64,000 bases of DNA from Acanthosepion esculentum. Lineage: Eukaryota; Mollusca; Cephalopoda; Sepiida; Sepiidae. Shown one piece after another: positions 53,001 through 63,662 of the stretch (the first letter of the stretch is position 1; each line of letters starts with the position of its first letter). The stretch spans positions 60,955,502 through 61,019,501 of the forward strand of contig OZ038507.1 of the NCBI GenBank assembly GCA_964036315.1, read 5' to 3'. The position numbers and the translations under genes were made by a program. The notes below the pieces were generated by a model. It was given only the letters and a program-made list of their open reading frames with translations. It searched no databases and had not been told where the DNA came from.

Positions 53001-54840
53001 TGCAAAATATTAGCAAATTGTACATAGATCGTAATTTAAAAGAAATAAATACAGAAAAACAGCATAAAAAGCACTATATTATGAAAATAGTGAATACAAC
53101 AATAACCCTCATAGCTACCCTAACACCTGGAAACCCCCAAATACTAACTTTAGCTTTTATTAAATAAATTGCAAAAATGATGCAAAATATTAGAAAAGTG
53201 TACATAGATAGTAATTTAAAAGAAATAAATACAGAAAAACAGTACAAGAAGTACTATATTCTGAAAATAGTGAATACAACAATAACCCTCATACCTATCA
53301 TAACCCCTGGGAACGCCCAAATACTAACCCTAGCTTTTTGTAAATAAATCTCACAAAATGATGCAAAATATTAGAAAAGTTTATATAGATAGTAATTTAA
53401 AAGAAATAAATACAAAAAAATATCATAAAAACACTATATTATGAAAATAGTGAATACAACAATAACCCTCATACCTACCCTAACACCTGGAAACGCCCAA
53501 ATAATAACCCTAGCTTTTTTCAATAAATTGCACAAAATGATGCAAAATATTATGAAAGTGTGCATAGATAGTAATTTAAAAGAAATAAATACAGAAAAAC
53601 AGTATAAAAACCACTATATTATGAAAATAGTGAATACAACAATAACCCTCATAGCTACCTTAACACCTGGAAACGCCCAAATACTAACCCTAGTTTTTTC
53701 AATAAATTGCACAAAATGATGCAAAATATTATGAAAGTGTGCATAGATAGTAATTTAAAAGAAATAAATACAGAAAAACAGCATAAAAAGCAGTATTTTA
53801 TGAAAATAGTGAATACAACAATAACCCTCATAGCTACCCTAACACCGGGAAACGCCCAAATACTAAACCTAGCTTTTTTTAAATAAATAGCACAAAATGA
53901 TGCAAAATATTAGCAAATTGTACATAGATCGTAATTTAAAAGAAATAAATACAGAAAAACAGCATAAAAAGCACTATATTATGAAAATAGTGAATACAAC
54001 AATAACCCTCATAGCTAGCCTAACACCTGGAAACGCCCAAATGATAACCCTAGCTTTTTTAAAATAAATTGCACAAAATGATGCAAAATATTAGCAAAGT
54101 TTATATAGATAGTAATTTAAAAGAAATAAATACAGAAAAACAGCATAAATACACTATATTATGAAAATATTGAATACAACAATAACCCTCATAGCTACCA
54201 TAACACCTGGAAACGCCCAAATAATAACCCTAGCTTTTTTTAAGTAAATTGCACAAAATGATGCAAAATATTAGCAAAGTTTATATAGATAGTAATTTAA
54301 AAGAAATAAATAGAGAAAAACAGCATAAAACACCATATTATGAAAATAGTGAATACAACAATAACCCTCATAGCTACCCTAACACCTGGAAACCCCCAAA
54401 TACTAACCTTAGCTTTTATTAAATAAATTGCAAAAATGATGCAAAATATTAGAAAAGTGTACATAGATAGTAATTTAAAAGAAATAAATACAGAAAAACA
54501 GTACAAGAAGTACTATATTCTGAAAATAGTGAATACAACAATAACCCTCATACCTATCCTAACCCCTGGGAACGCCCAAATACTAACCCTAGCTTTTTGT
54601 AAATAAATCTCACAAAATGATGCAAAGTATTAGAAAAGTTTATATAGATAGTAATTTAAAAGAAATAAATGGAAAAAAATAACTTAAAAACACTATATTA
54701 TGAAAATAGTGAATACAACAATAACCCTCATACCTATCCTAACCCCTGGGAACGCCCAAATACAAACCCTAGCTTTTTTTAAATAAATCGCACAAAATGA
54801 TGCAAAATATTATAAAAGTGTACATAGATAGTAATTTAAA
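53000..54840. repeat. Outer, more divergent family A with 1,260-bp offset copies
   Basis: Monomers with AACCCCCAAATAC, TTTTATTAAATAAATTGC, TTAGAAAAGTGTACATAG and CAGTACAAGAAGTACTATATTCTG (given as separate pieces: CAGTACAAG, AAGTACTAT, ATTCTG) occur at 53,131-53,280 and 54,391-54,540, 1,260 bp (seven monomers) apart. ACCCCTGGGAACGCCC and AAATCTCACAAAATG start to appear, the latter resembling the decayed edge monomers. This is the start of the outward increase in divergence. Confidence 0.85.
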
Positions 54841-55435
54841 AGAAATAAATATATAAAAACTGCATAAAAGCACTATAATATGAAAATAGTGAATAAAACA
54901 ATAACCCTAACTGCTACCCTAACAACTGGGAACGCCCAAATACTAACCCTAGCTTCTTTAAAATAAATCGCACAAAATGATGCAAAATATTAGCAAAGTG
55001 TATATAGATAGTAATTTAAAAGAAATAAATACAGAAAAACAGCATAAAAAGCACTATATTATGAAAATAGTGAATACAACAATAACCCTCATAGCAACCC
55101 TAAAACCTGGAAACGCCCAAATACTAACTCTAGGTTTTTTAAAATATATCGCACAAAAAGATGCAACATATTATCAAAGTGTATATAGAAAGTAATTTAA
55201 AAGATATGAATAGAGAAAAACTGCATAAAAAGCACTATATTATGAAAATACTGAATAAAACAATAACCCTCACTGCTACCATAACACAAGGAAACGCCCA
55301 AATACTAACCCTAGATTTTTTTTAAATGAATCGCATAAAATGATGCAAAATATTATCAAAGTGTATATAGATAGTAATTTAAACGAAATAAATACAGAAA
55401 ACGGCGTAAAAATCACTATATTATGTAAATCTTGA
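54840..55435. repeat. Transition monomers between families A and B
   Basis: About three monomers mix diagnostic states. They keep A-like GAAAATAGTGAATA or GAAAATACTGAATA and ATGATGCAAAATATT, but have B-like CACTGCTACC, AAATCGCACAAAATG, GTGTATATAG and TATCAAAGTG. Tails are irregular, and AACAACTGGG and ACACAAGGAAACGCC variants occur. The mixture shows that A and B descend from one ancestor, or exchanged sequence, instead of meeting at a sharp junction. Confidence 0.85.
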
Positions 55436-58400
55436 ATACGACACTAACCCTCACTGCTACGCTAATACCTGCAAATAACCAAATTCTAACGGTAGCTATT
55501 TTTTAGATAAATCGCTCAAAATGATATAACACTTTATCGAAGTGTATATAGATGTTAATTTGAAGAAAATAAATACAGAAAATGGCATAAAAATCACAAT
55601 ACTATGTAAATCTTGAATACGACACTAACCCTCACTACTACGCTAATACCTGCAAATAACCAAATGCTAACGGTAGCTCTTTTTTAGATAAATCGCTCAA
55701 AATGATATAACACTTTATCGAAGTGTATATAGATGTTAATTTGAAGGAAATAAATACAGAAAACGGCATAAAAATCACTATATTATGTAAATCTTGAATA
55801 CGACACTAACCCTCACAGCTACCCTAATACCTTGAAATGCCCAAATGCTAACCGTAGCTTTTTTTAAATAAATCGCTCAAAATGATGTAACACATTATCG
55901 AAGTGTATATAGATGTTAATTTAAAGGAAATAAATATAGAACACGGCGTAAAAATCACTATATTATGTAAATCTTGAATACGACACTAACCCTCACAGCT
56001 ACCCTAATACCTGGAAACGCCCAAATGCTAACCGTAGCTTTTTGAAAATAAATCGCTCAAAATGATGTAACACATCATCGAAGTGTATATAGACGTTAAT
56101 TTAAAGGAAATAAATATAGAACACGGCATAAAAATCACTATATTATGTAAATCTTGAATACGACAGTAGCCCTCACAGCTACCCTAATACCTGGAAATGC
56201 GCAAATGCTAACCGTAGCTTTTTTTAAATAAATCGTTCAAAATGATGTAACACATTATCGAAGTGTATATAGATGTTAATTTAAAGGAAATAAATACAGA
56301 AAACGGCATAAAAATCTCTATATTATGTAAATCTTGAATACGACACTAACCCTCACAGATACCCTAATACCTGGAAACGCCCAAATGCTAACCGTAGCTT
56401 TTGTTAAATAAATCGCTCAAAATGATGTAACACATTATCGAAGTGTATATAGATGTTAATTTAAAGGAAATAAATACAGAAAACGGCATAAAAATCACTA
56501 TATTTTGTAAATCTTGAATACGACACTAACCCTCACAGCTACCCTAATACCTGGAAACGCCCAAATGCTAACCGTAGCTTTTTTTAAATAAATCGCTCAA
56601 AATGATGTAACACATTATTGAAGTGTATATAGATGTTAATTTAAAGGAAATAAATACAGAAAACGGCATAAAAATCACTATATTATGTAAATCTTGAATA
56701 CGACACTAACCCTCACAGATAGCCTAATACCTGGAAACGCCCAAATGCTAACCGTAGCTTTTTTTAAATAAATCGCTCAAAATGATGTAACACATTATCG
56801 AAGTGTATATAGATGTTAATTTAAAGGAAATAAATACAGAAAACGGCATAAAAATCACTATATTATGTAAATCTTGAATACGACACGTACTCTCACAGCT
56901 ACCCTAATACCTGGAAACGCCCAAATGCTAACCGTAGCTTTTGTTAAATAAATCGCTCAAAATGATGTAACACATTATCGAAGTGTATATAGATGTTAAT
57001 TTAAAGGAAATAAATACAGAAAACGGCATAAAAATCACTATATTATGTAAATCTTGAATACGACATTAACCCTCACAGATACCCTAATACCTGGAAACGC
57101 CCAAATGCTAACCGTAGCTTTTTTTAAATAAATCGCTCAAAATGATGTAACACATTATCGAAGTGTATATAGATGTTAATTTAAAGGAAATATATACAGA
57201 AACCGGCAAAAAAATCACTATATTTTGTAAATCTTGAATACGACACTAACCCTCACAGCTACCCTAATACCTGGAAACGCCCAAATGCTAACCGTAGCTT
57301 TTGTTGAATAAATCGCTCAAAATGATGTAACACATTATCGAAGTGTATATAGATGTTAATTTAAAGGAAATAAATACAGAAAACGGCATAAAAATCACTA
57401 TATTATGTAAATCTTGAATACGACACTAACCCTCACAACTACCCTAATACCTGGAAACGCCCAAATGCTAACCGTAGCTTTTGTTAAATAAATCGCTCAA
57501 AATGATGTAACACATTATCGAAGTGTATATAGATGTTAATTTAAAGGAATTAAATACAGAAAACGGCATAAAAATCACTATATTATGTAAATCTTGAATA
57601 CGACACTAACCCTCACAGATACCCTAATACCTGGAAACGCCCAAATGCTAACCGTAGCTTTTGTTAAATAAATCGCTCAAAATGATGTAACACATTATCG
57701 AAGTGTATATAGATGTTAATTTAAAGGAAATAAATACAGAAAACGGCATAAAAATCACTATATTATGTAAATCTTGAATACGACACTAACCCTCACAGCT
57801 ACCCTAATACCTGGAAACGCCCAAATGCTAATCGTAGCTTTTTTTCAATTAATCGCTCAAAATGATGTAACACATTATCGAAGTGTATATAGATGTTAAT
57901 TTAAAGGAAATATATACAGAAACCGGCATGAAAATCACTATATTATGTAAATCTTGAATACGACACGTACTCTCACAGCTACCCTATTACCTGGAAATGC
58001 CCAAATGCTAACCGTAGTTTTTTTTAAATAAATCGCTCAAAATGATGTAACACATTATCGAAGTGTATATAGATGTTAATTTAAAGGAAATAAATACAGA
58101 AAACGGCATAAAAATCACTATATTATGTAAATCTTGAATACGACACTAACCCTCACAGCTACCCTAATACCTGGAAACGCCCAAATGCTAACCGTAGCTT
58201 TTTTTAAATAAATCGCTCAAAATGATGTAACACATTATCGAAGTGTATATAGATGTTAATTTAAAGGAAATAAATACAGAAAACGGCATAAAAATCACTA
58301 TATTATGTAAATCTTGAATACGATACTAACCCTCACAGCTACCCTAATACCTGGAAACGCCCAAATGTTAACCGTAACTTTTTTTAAATAAATCGCTCAA

Positions 58401-59240
58401 AATGATGTAACACATTATCGAAGTGTATATAGATGTTAATTTAAAGGAAATAAATACAGAAAACGGCATAAAAATCACTATATTATGTAAATCTTGAATA
58501 CGACACTAACCCTCACAGCTACCCTAATACCTGGAAACGCCCAAATGCTAACCGTAGCTTTTTTTAAATAAATCGCTCAAAATGATGTAACACATTATCG
58601 AAGTGTATATAGATGTTAATTTAAAGGAAATAAATACAGAAAACGGCATAAAAATCACTATATTATGTAAATCTTGAATACGATACTAACCCTCACAGCT
58701 ACCCTAATACCTGGAAACGCCCAAATGTTAACCGTAGCTTTTTTTAAATAAATCGCTCAAAATGATGTAACACATTATCGAAGTGTATATAGATGTTAAT
58801 TTAAAGGAAATAAATACAGAAAACGGCATAAAAATCACTATATTATGTAAATCTTGAATACGATACTAACCCTCACAGCTACCCTAATACCTGGAAACGC
58901 CCAAATGTTAACCGTAACTTTTTTTAAATAAATAGCTCAAAATGATGTAACACATTATCGAAGTGTATATAGATGTTAATTTAAAGGAAATAAATACAGA
59001 AAACGGCATAAAAATCACTATATTATGTAAATCTTGAATACGATACTAACCCTCACAGCTACCCTAATACCTGGAAACGCCCAAATGTTAACCGTAACTT
59101 TTTTTAAATAAATCGCTCAAAATGATGTAACACATTATCGAAGTGTATATAGATGTTAATTTAAAGGAAATAAATACAGAAAACGGCATAAAAATCACTA
59201 TATTATGTAAATCTTGAATACGACACTAACCCCCACAGCT
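55436..59240. repeat. Satellite family B, 180-bp monomer array
   Basis: About 21 monomers with consensus landmarks CGACACTAACCCTCACAGC, ACCCTAATACCTGG, AAACGCCCAAATGC, TAACCGTAGC, AAATCGCTCAAAATGATG, TAACACATTATCGAAGTG, TATATAGATGTTAATTT, AGAAAACGGCATAAAAATC and TATTATGTAAATCTTGAA. From 55,801 to 59,220 the pitch is exactly 180 bp for 19 monomers. The first two copies (55,440-55,800) form a subtype with GCAAATAACCAAAT, TAACGGTAGC and GATATAACAC. Recent copying is visible: CGATACTAAC with ATGTTAACCGTAACTT recurs at 58,321, 58,861 and 59,041, and CGACACGTACTCTCAC at 56,881 and 57,961 (1,080 bp apart). Six CpG sites per monomer contrast with one in family A. TTATGTAAATC puts a stop right after the family A ATG position, so the A frame cannot continue. 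Confidence 0.95.
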
Positions 59241-60019
59241 ACCCAGTACCTGGACTTGCTTTAATTATGACCCTATCTTTTCTTAATCGAATCACACAAA
59301 ATATTGTAATATAATAATGAAATGTTTGTGCATTTTAATTTAATGAAATAAATACCGATATCAGCATAAAAGACGCACTATTTTATGCAAATTTTGAATA
59401 CGACTCTAACCCTCTCAGCCCCCCTTACACCTGGACACGCCCAAAGGCTAACTCTAGTTTTGTTTATTAAATCTCCCAAAATGCTATTATGTATTACGGA
59501 TGTATTTGTAGGTGTTAAATTAATGTGAATAAATGCAGAAATCTGAATAAAAAAGCAAGATATTATGAAAATCTTGAATACGTCCCTTACCCTCATTGCT
59601 AGCCCAGCACCTGGACACGACCAATTGCTAACCCTAGCTTTTTTAAGTAACTCCCACATAATGATGTAACATATTCTCGAAGATGGTAATTTAAAGGATA
59701 TAAATCCAGAAAACGGCATAAAATGCACAATATTATGAAAATCTTGAATCCAATACCAACCCTCACAGCTACCGTAACACCTGGTCACGCCCAAATGTTA
59801 CCCCTTGGTTTTTAATTAAATCTCACAAAATTTTGTAATATATTATGGATGTGTTTTTAGATGGTACATTGAAGGAAAAAATTCATACTGCACTAACCCT
59901 CACAATCACCATAACCCCTGAACACGCCCAAATTCTAATACTTGCTTTTTTAATGAAATCTCACAAAATGTTGCAATATATTAAGTATGTGTTTGTACAT
60001 GGTAAATTAACGGAAATAA

Positions 60020-60068
60020 TTTTTTTTTTTTTAAGCGTATCACCCCAAGCAAGGCTGCAACGCTGCAG
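60020..60068 (-). mobile_element. Possible tiny retroposed insertion with poly(A) tail
   Basis: A run of 13 T (60,020-60,032) is followed by 36 bases, 60,033-60,068, unlike any satellite monomer and including CACCCCAAGCAAGGC and GCAACGCTGCAG. Satellite sequence resumes at TAAATCTTGAATACGAC. Read on the minus strand this is a short unique tract followed by poly(A), the form left by a severely 5'-truncated retroposon or a short reverse-transcribed RNA. About 30 bp of the expected monomer appear replaced. No target-site duplication is clear. It could also be slippage plus filler DNA at a repaired break. Confidence 0.35.
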
Positions 60069-61623
60069 TAAATCTTGAATACGACATTAAACTTCACAGG
60101 TACCCTAACTCCTGGACTCGCCCAAATGCTAACCCTCGTTTTTTTAATTAAATTGTTCAAAATGTTGTAATATATTATGTATGTATTTGTACATTGTAAA
60201 TTAACGGACATAAATGCAGAAAATAGATTAAAAAACAAGAAATTATGAAAATCATTAATACGACACTGTCCCCTGCAAACAACCCTAACACCTCGACCCG
60301 CCCAAATGCTAACCATCGCTTTCTTATTTAAATCTCAAAACATTTTGTAATATATTTAGGATGTGTTTGCTGATGGTACATTAATGGAAATAAATGCAAA
60401 AAGCAGAATAAAAAAGCAAGAAATTATGAAAATCATGTATATTACACTAACCGTCACAATCCCTGGACACGCCCATATGCTAACCCTAGCATTTTTTTAA
60501 TTTAAAATCTCACAAAATGTTGAACTATATTAAGAATGTGTTTGTAGATGGTAAATTAAGCGAAATAATTGCAGGTATGTGTATAAAAAGAAGAAATTCT
60601 GAAAATCATGTATAAGACACTAACCCTCAGAATAACTTTAGCACCTGGTAACGCCCAAATACTATCCCTAGCTTTTTTTTAAAGTAAATCCCAGAAAACG
60701 TTGTAATATATTAAGGATGTGTTGGTAGATGGTAAATTAATACAAATGAATGTAGATAATGAAATTTTAAAAAAATAATTTAAATCCTGTATACGAACCT
60801 AATCCATACAATGACCCTAATCCCATAAAATTTTAATCATAGATTTTATTTTTAATTAGATCTTACCATATGTTGTAACATATTATGTGTGTTGATAGAC
60901 GGTAAATAAAAGGAAATGTTTGTAAAAAACTAGAATAATATCATGAAAATTATGGAAATCATGAATACGATACTAAACTCTCCCGACCCTCACTCTTAAA
61001 CCAAGACCCGACCAAATGCTAACCCTTCATTTTTTTTTTTTTTCATTTTTTAACAGTTTGTTATATATGAATGTTTTGTTGTTAGATGATCTATGAAGGG
61101 TGGTATATCCAGTTTACACAGTAATTTTACGGAAATTATGAAAATCATGAATATGACACTAACCCTCACCCAAACCCCAACCCTTGGACCCGCCCAAATG
61201 CTAACGCTAGCTTTTTTTTATTAAATTAAAAAAAAATGTTGTAATATATTCAGGATGTCTTGGTAGAAGGAAATTAAGAAATTAAATACTATATATAACA
61301 GGTAAATTATGAAAATCCTGAATACAAACCTTATGCACCCTTCCAATGCTAACCCCGCGACCCGCCCAAATTATAATTCTATTTTTTTAATTAAATCTTT
61401 CAAAATGGTGTAATATATTAAGCATGTGTTGGTAGAGTCTAAGTTAAAGGAAATAATAACTGAGTTGCAATAAAACTCATGTAAATTCTGAAAATCCTGA
61501 ATACGACCCTAACCCCCACCCTCATCCTTAACCAACAGGACCCGCCCAATTGCTAACCCTTCCTTTTTTTAAAAAATTAAATCCCTTCCAAATGGTGTAA
61601 TAGATTAAGGATGTCTTGGTAGG

Positions 61624-61961
61624 CGGTAAATTAAAATAAATTAATGAATTAAAAATAATAAAAATTCTTAAAGTTATGAAAAGTCATTAATACTTTACTA
61701 ATCCCCACCCCAAAACTAACCCCAAGACCCACCCAAATGCTAACGCCAGCTTTTTTCATTAAACCCCGAAAATGTTGCAATATATTCATGATGTCTTTGC
61801 AGAAGGTAAATTAAAGGAAATTAAGTAATTAATTACCATATACAACTGGTAAATTAAAATAAATTAATGAATTATATATAATAAAAATGCTTAAAGTTAT
61901 GAAAGTCATTAATACTTTACTAATCCCCACCCCAAAATTAACCCTAGGACCCACCCAAATC
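61624..61961. repeat. 224-bp local tandem duplication in the decayed edge
   Basis: GGTAAATTAAAATAAATTAA at 61,624 recurs at 61,848, and the following sequence (ATTAATGAATTA, TAATAAAAAT, TTAAAGTTATGAAA, GTCATTAATACTTTAC, TAATCCCCACCCCAAAA, ACCCACCCAAAT) is shared with scattered substitutions. The second copy is cut at about 61,960 inside CCCAAAT and joined to CATGAGTACGACCC, the start of the next monomer, giving a shortened hybrid unit. Confidence 0.85.
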
Positions 61962-62129
61962 ATGAGTACGACCCTAACCTCTACGCCAACCTAACCCTAT
62001 TTGTCACCCAAATTCTAAACCATGCTTCTTTCTTTTAAATTAAATCTTATAGTTTAATTAAATATAATAAAATCTTTAATTTAATTACATATCATGAAAA
62101 TCATGAATACAACTCTAATCCCCACCCTG

Positions 62130-62494
62130 CCATAATAAATTTTGTTTTTTTTATTTCTACTACTCTGTTTTGATATCAAGCACGCCAGTCAGGTTATGCA
62201 TTCCTTTTCTCTTCCTTTTGCTTTCAGTAAGTCTTGTGGGTGTCAAATGTTACAAAACCATCTTTGCTCACTACGTGCCTTAGAAATGCCCACTCTCTCT
62301 TTTTTTGATGATGTTATCTTTGGTGTTGGTTACGCGTTCATGTTTGCGGTATTCCCTTCTTGGTTTTGTAGGACCATATTTTTGTTGCAAAAATTTTCTC
62401 CATCCTGCATTCACTACTATACGACTGATATTACGTAGCTGTTCAGCTCATTTTTTTTATTTTTAACGAAACATCCATTTTTAATACTACGCTT
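62130..62494. other. Non-satellite spacer between the two satellites
   Basis: About 365 bp of mostly T-rich sequence with no monomer landmarks and a mixed-sequence core (62,160-62,440) of higher complexity than the rest of the window. A 98-codon forward frame (62,142-62,438) begins at TTG, not ATG, and its conceptual product is hydrophobic and cysteine-containing without a motif I recognise. It may be the remains of ancestral unique DNA or of an old insertion. I see no convincing gene, promoter or RNA. Confidence 0.6.
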
Positions 62495-63662
62495 TGCTTT
62501 TGGAAGGCACTTTTAGCTATTTACAAAGAGCTTTCAATTTTTGGTGTCATATCTTCCGTCATTTCTTTTTGGAAGGCAGTTTTAGCTATTACAAAGCGCT
62601 TTCAATTTTTGGTGTCATATCTTCCGTCATTTCTTTTTGGAAGGCAGTTTTAGCTATTACAAAGCGCTTTCAATTTTTGGTGTCATATCTTCCGTCATTT
62701 CTTTTTGGAAGGCACTTTTAGCTATTACAAAGCGCTTTCATTTTTTGGTGTCATATCTTCCGTCATTTCTTTTTGGAAGGCACTTTTAGCTATTACAAAG
62801 CGCTTTCATTTTTTGGTGTCATATCTTCCGTCATTTCTTTTTGGAAGGCACTTTTAGCTATTACAAAGCGCTTTCAATTTTTGGTGTCATATCTTCCGTC
62901 ATTTCTTTTTGGAAGGCAGTTTTAGCTATTACAAGCGCTTTCAATTTTTGGTGTCATATCTTCCGTCATTTTTTTTTGAAAGGCAGTTTTATCTATTACA
63001 AAGCGCTTTCAATTTTTGGTGTCATATCTTCCTTCATTTCTTTTTGGAAGGCACTGTTAGCTATTACAAAGCGCTTTCATTTTTTGGTGTCATATCTTCC
63101 GTCATTTCTTTTTTGGAAGGCACTTTTAGCTATTACAAAGCGCTTTCAATTTTTGGTGTCATATCTTCCGTCATTTCTTTTTGGAAGGCACTTTTAGCTA
63201 TTACAAAGCGCTTTCATTTTTTGGTGTCATATCTTCCGTCATTTCTTTTTGGAAGGCACTTTTAGCTATTACAAAGCACTTTCATTTTTTGGTGTCATAT
63301 CTTCCGTCATTTCTTTTTGGAAGGCACTTTTAGCTATTACAAAGCGCTTTCAATTTTTGGTGTCATATCTTCCGTCATTTCTTTTTGGAAGGCAGTTTTA
63401 GCTATTACAAGCGCTTTCAATTTTTGGTGTCATATCTTCCGTCATTTCTTTTTGGAAGGCAGTTTTATCTATTACAAAGCGCTTTCAATTTTTGGTGTCA
63501 TATCTTCCTTCATTTCTTTTTGGAAGGCACTGTTAGCTATTACAAAGCGCTTTCATTTTTTGGTGTCATATCTTCCGTCATTTCTTTTTTGGAAGGCACT
63601 TTTAGCTATTACAAAGCGCTTTCAATGTTTGGTATCATATCTTCCGTCAGTTCTTTTTTTGA
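62495..63662. repeat. 68-bp satellite, 17 units, arranged as a 476-bp (7-mer) HOR
   Basis: GGAAGGCA (or a close variant) occurs at 62,502, 62,571, 62,639, 62,707, 62,775, 62,843, 62,911, 62,978, 63,046, 63,115, 63,183, 63,251, 63,319, 63,387, 63,454, 63,522 and 63,591, with 67-69 bp spacing. Unit landmarks are GGAAGGCAC/G, TTTTAGCTATTAC, the palindrome AAAGCGCTTT, CAATTTTTGGTGTC, ATATCTTCCGTCATTTC. Units 62,707-63,182 and 63,183-63,658 form two copies of a seven-unit block: ACAAGCGC at 62,930 and 63,406, TTTATCTATTAC at 62,987 and 63,463, CCTTCATTTC and CACTGTTAGC near 63,031-63,061 and 63,507-63,537. The unit is unrelated to the 180-bp family as far as I can see. Overlapping open frames (62,841-63,265, 63,317-63,759) arise only because 3 x 68 bp is divisible by three and no frame has a stop. 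Confidence 0.96.

Larger units (their letters stand above)
1..54840. repeat. Satellite family A, 180-bp monomer array (homogenised core)
   Basis: About 304 head-to-tail monomers, all in the same orientation. Taking CAGCATAAAAAGC as position 1 (for example the monomer at 541-720), landmarks are: dyad CACTAT-N9-ATAGTG at 13-33, TAACCCT at 44-50, ACCCTAA at 58-64, TGGAAACGCC near 69-78, CTAACCCTAG at 85-94, a T6 tract at 96-101, a second dyad TTGCA-N8-TGCAA at 109-126, then an AT-rich tail. Three tail types recur: S (TTCATAA), K (ACAAAAAAA) and E (ACAGAAAAA). Neighbouring monomers differ at several sites while monomers several units apart can be identical, which is the hallmark of higher-order repeats. 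Most copies are 179-181 bp through single-base indels. There is no transposon insertion and no strand switch. Function is not shown by the sequence; a centromeric or pericentromeric role is inference from architecture. Confidence 0.97.
59240..62130. repeat. Decayed edge of the 180-bp satellite, about 16 degenerate monomers
   Basis: Copies of the box TATGAAAATCNTGAATACG occur near 59,391, 59,566, 59,736, 60,070, 60,243, 60,424, 60,599, 60,780, 60,950, 61,137, 61,306, 61,488, 61,675, 61,897, 61,962 and 62,093, mostly 170-190 bp apart. Each is followed by CTAACCCTCA-like sequence and most by a second box, CGCCCAAATGCTAACCCT then AGC with a long T tract. The AT-rich second half drifts most. Pitch survives although sequence does not, as expected where unequal exchange no longer homogenises the array. 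Local changes include a shortened monomer near 59,860, a foreign insertion at 60,020-60,068 and a 224-bp tandem duplication at about 61,624-61,960. Confidence 0.92.

Noticed and set aside
59378..60316. Minus-strand frames of 111 and 138 codons in the decayed edge
   Set aside because: They cross several degenerate monomers and include the 60,020 insertion; composition is that of satellite DNA.
1..62130. CRISPR array
   Set aside because: Direct repeats have no unique spacers: the whole 180-bp unit repeats, and context is eukaryotic satellite DNA.
62142..62438. 98-codon frame in the spacer as a gene
   Set aside because: Starts at TTG within a T tract, no recognised motif, no supporting signals in a eukaryotic context.
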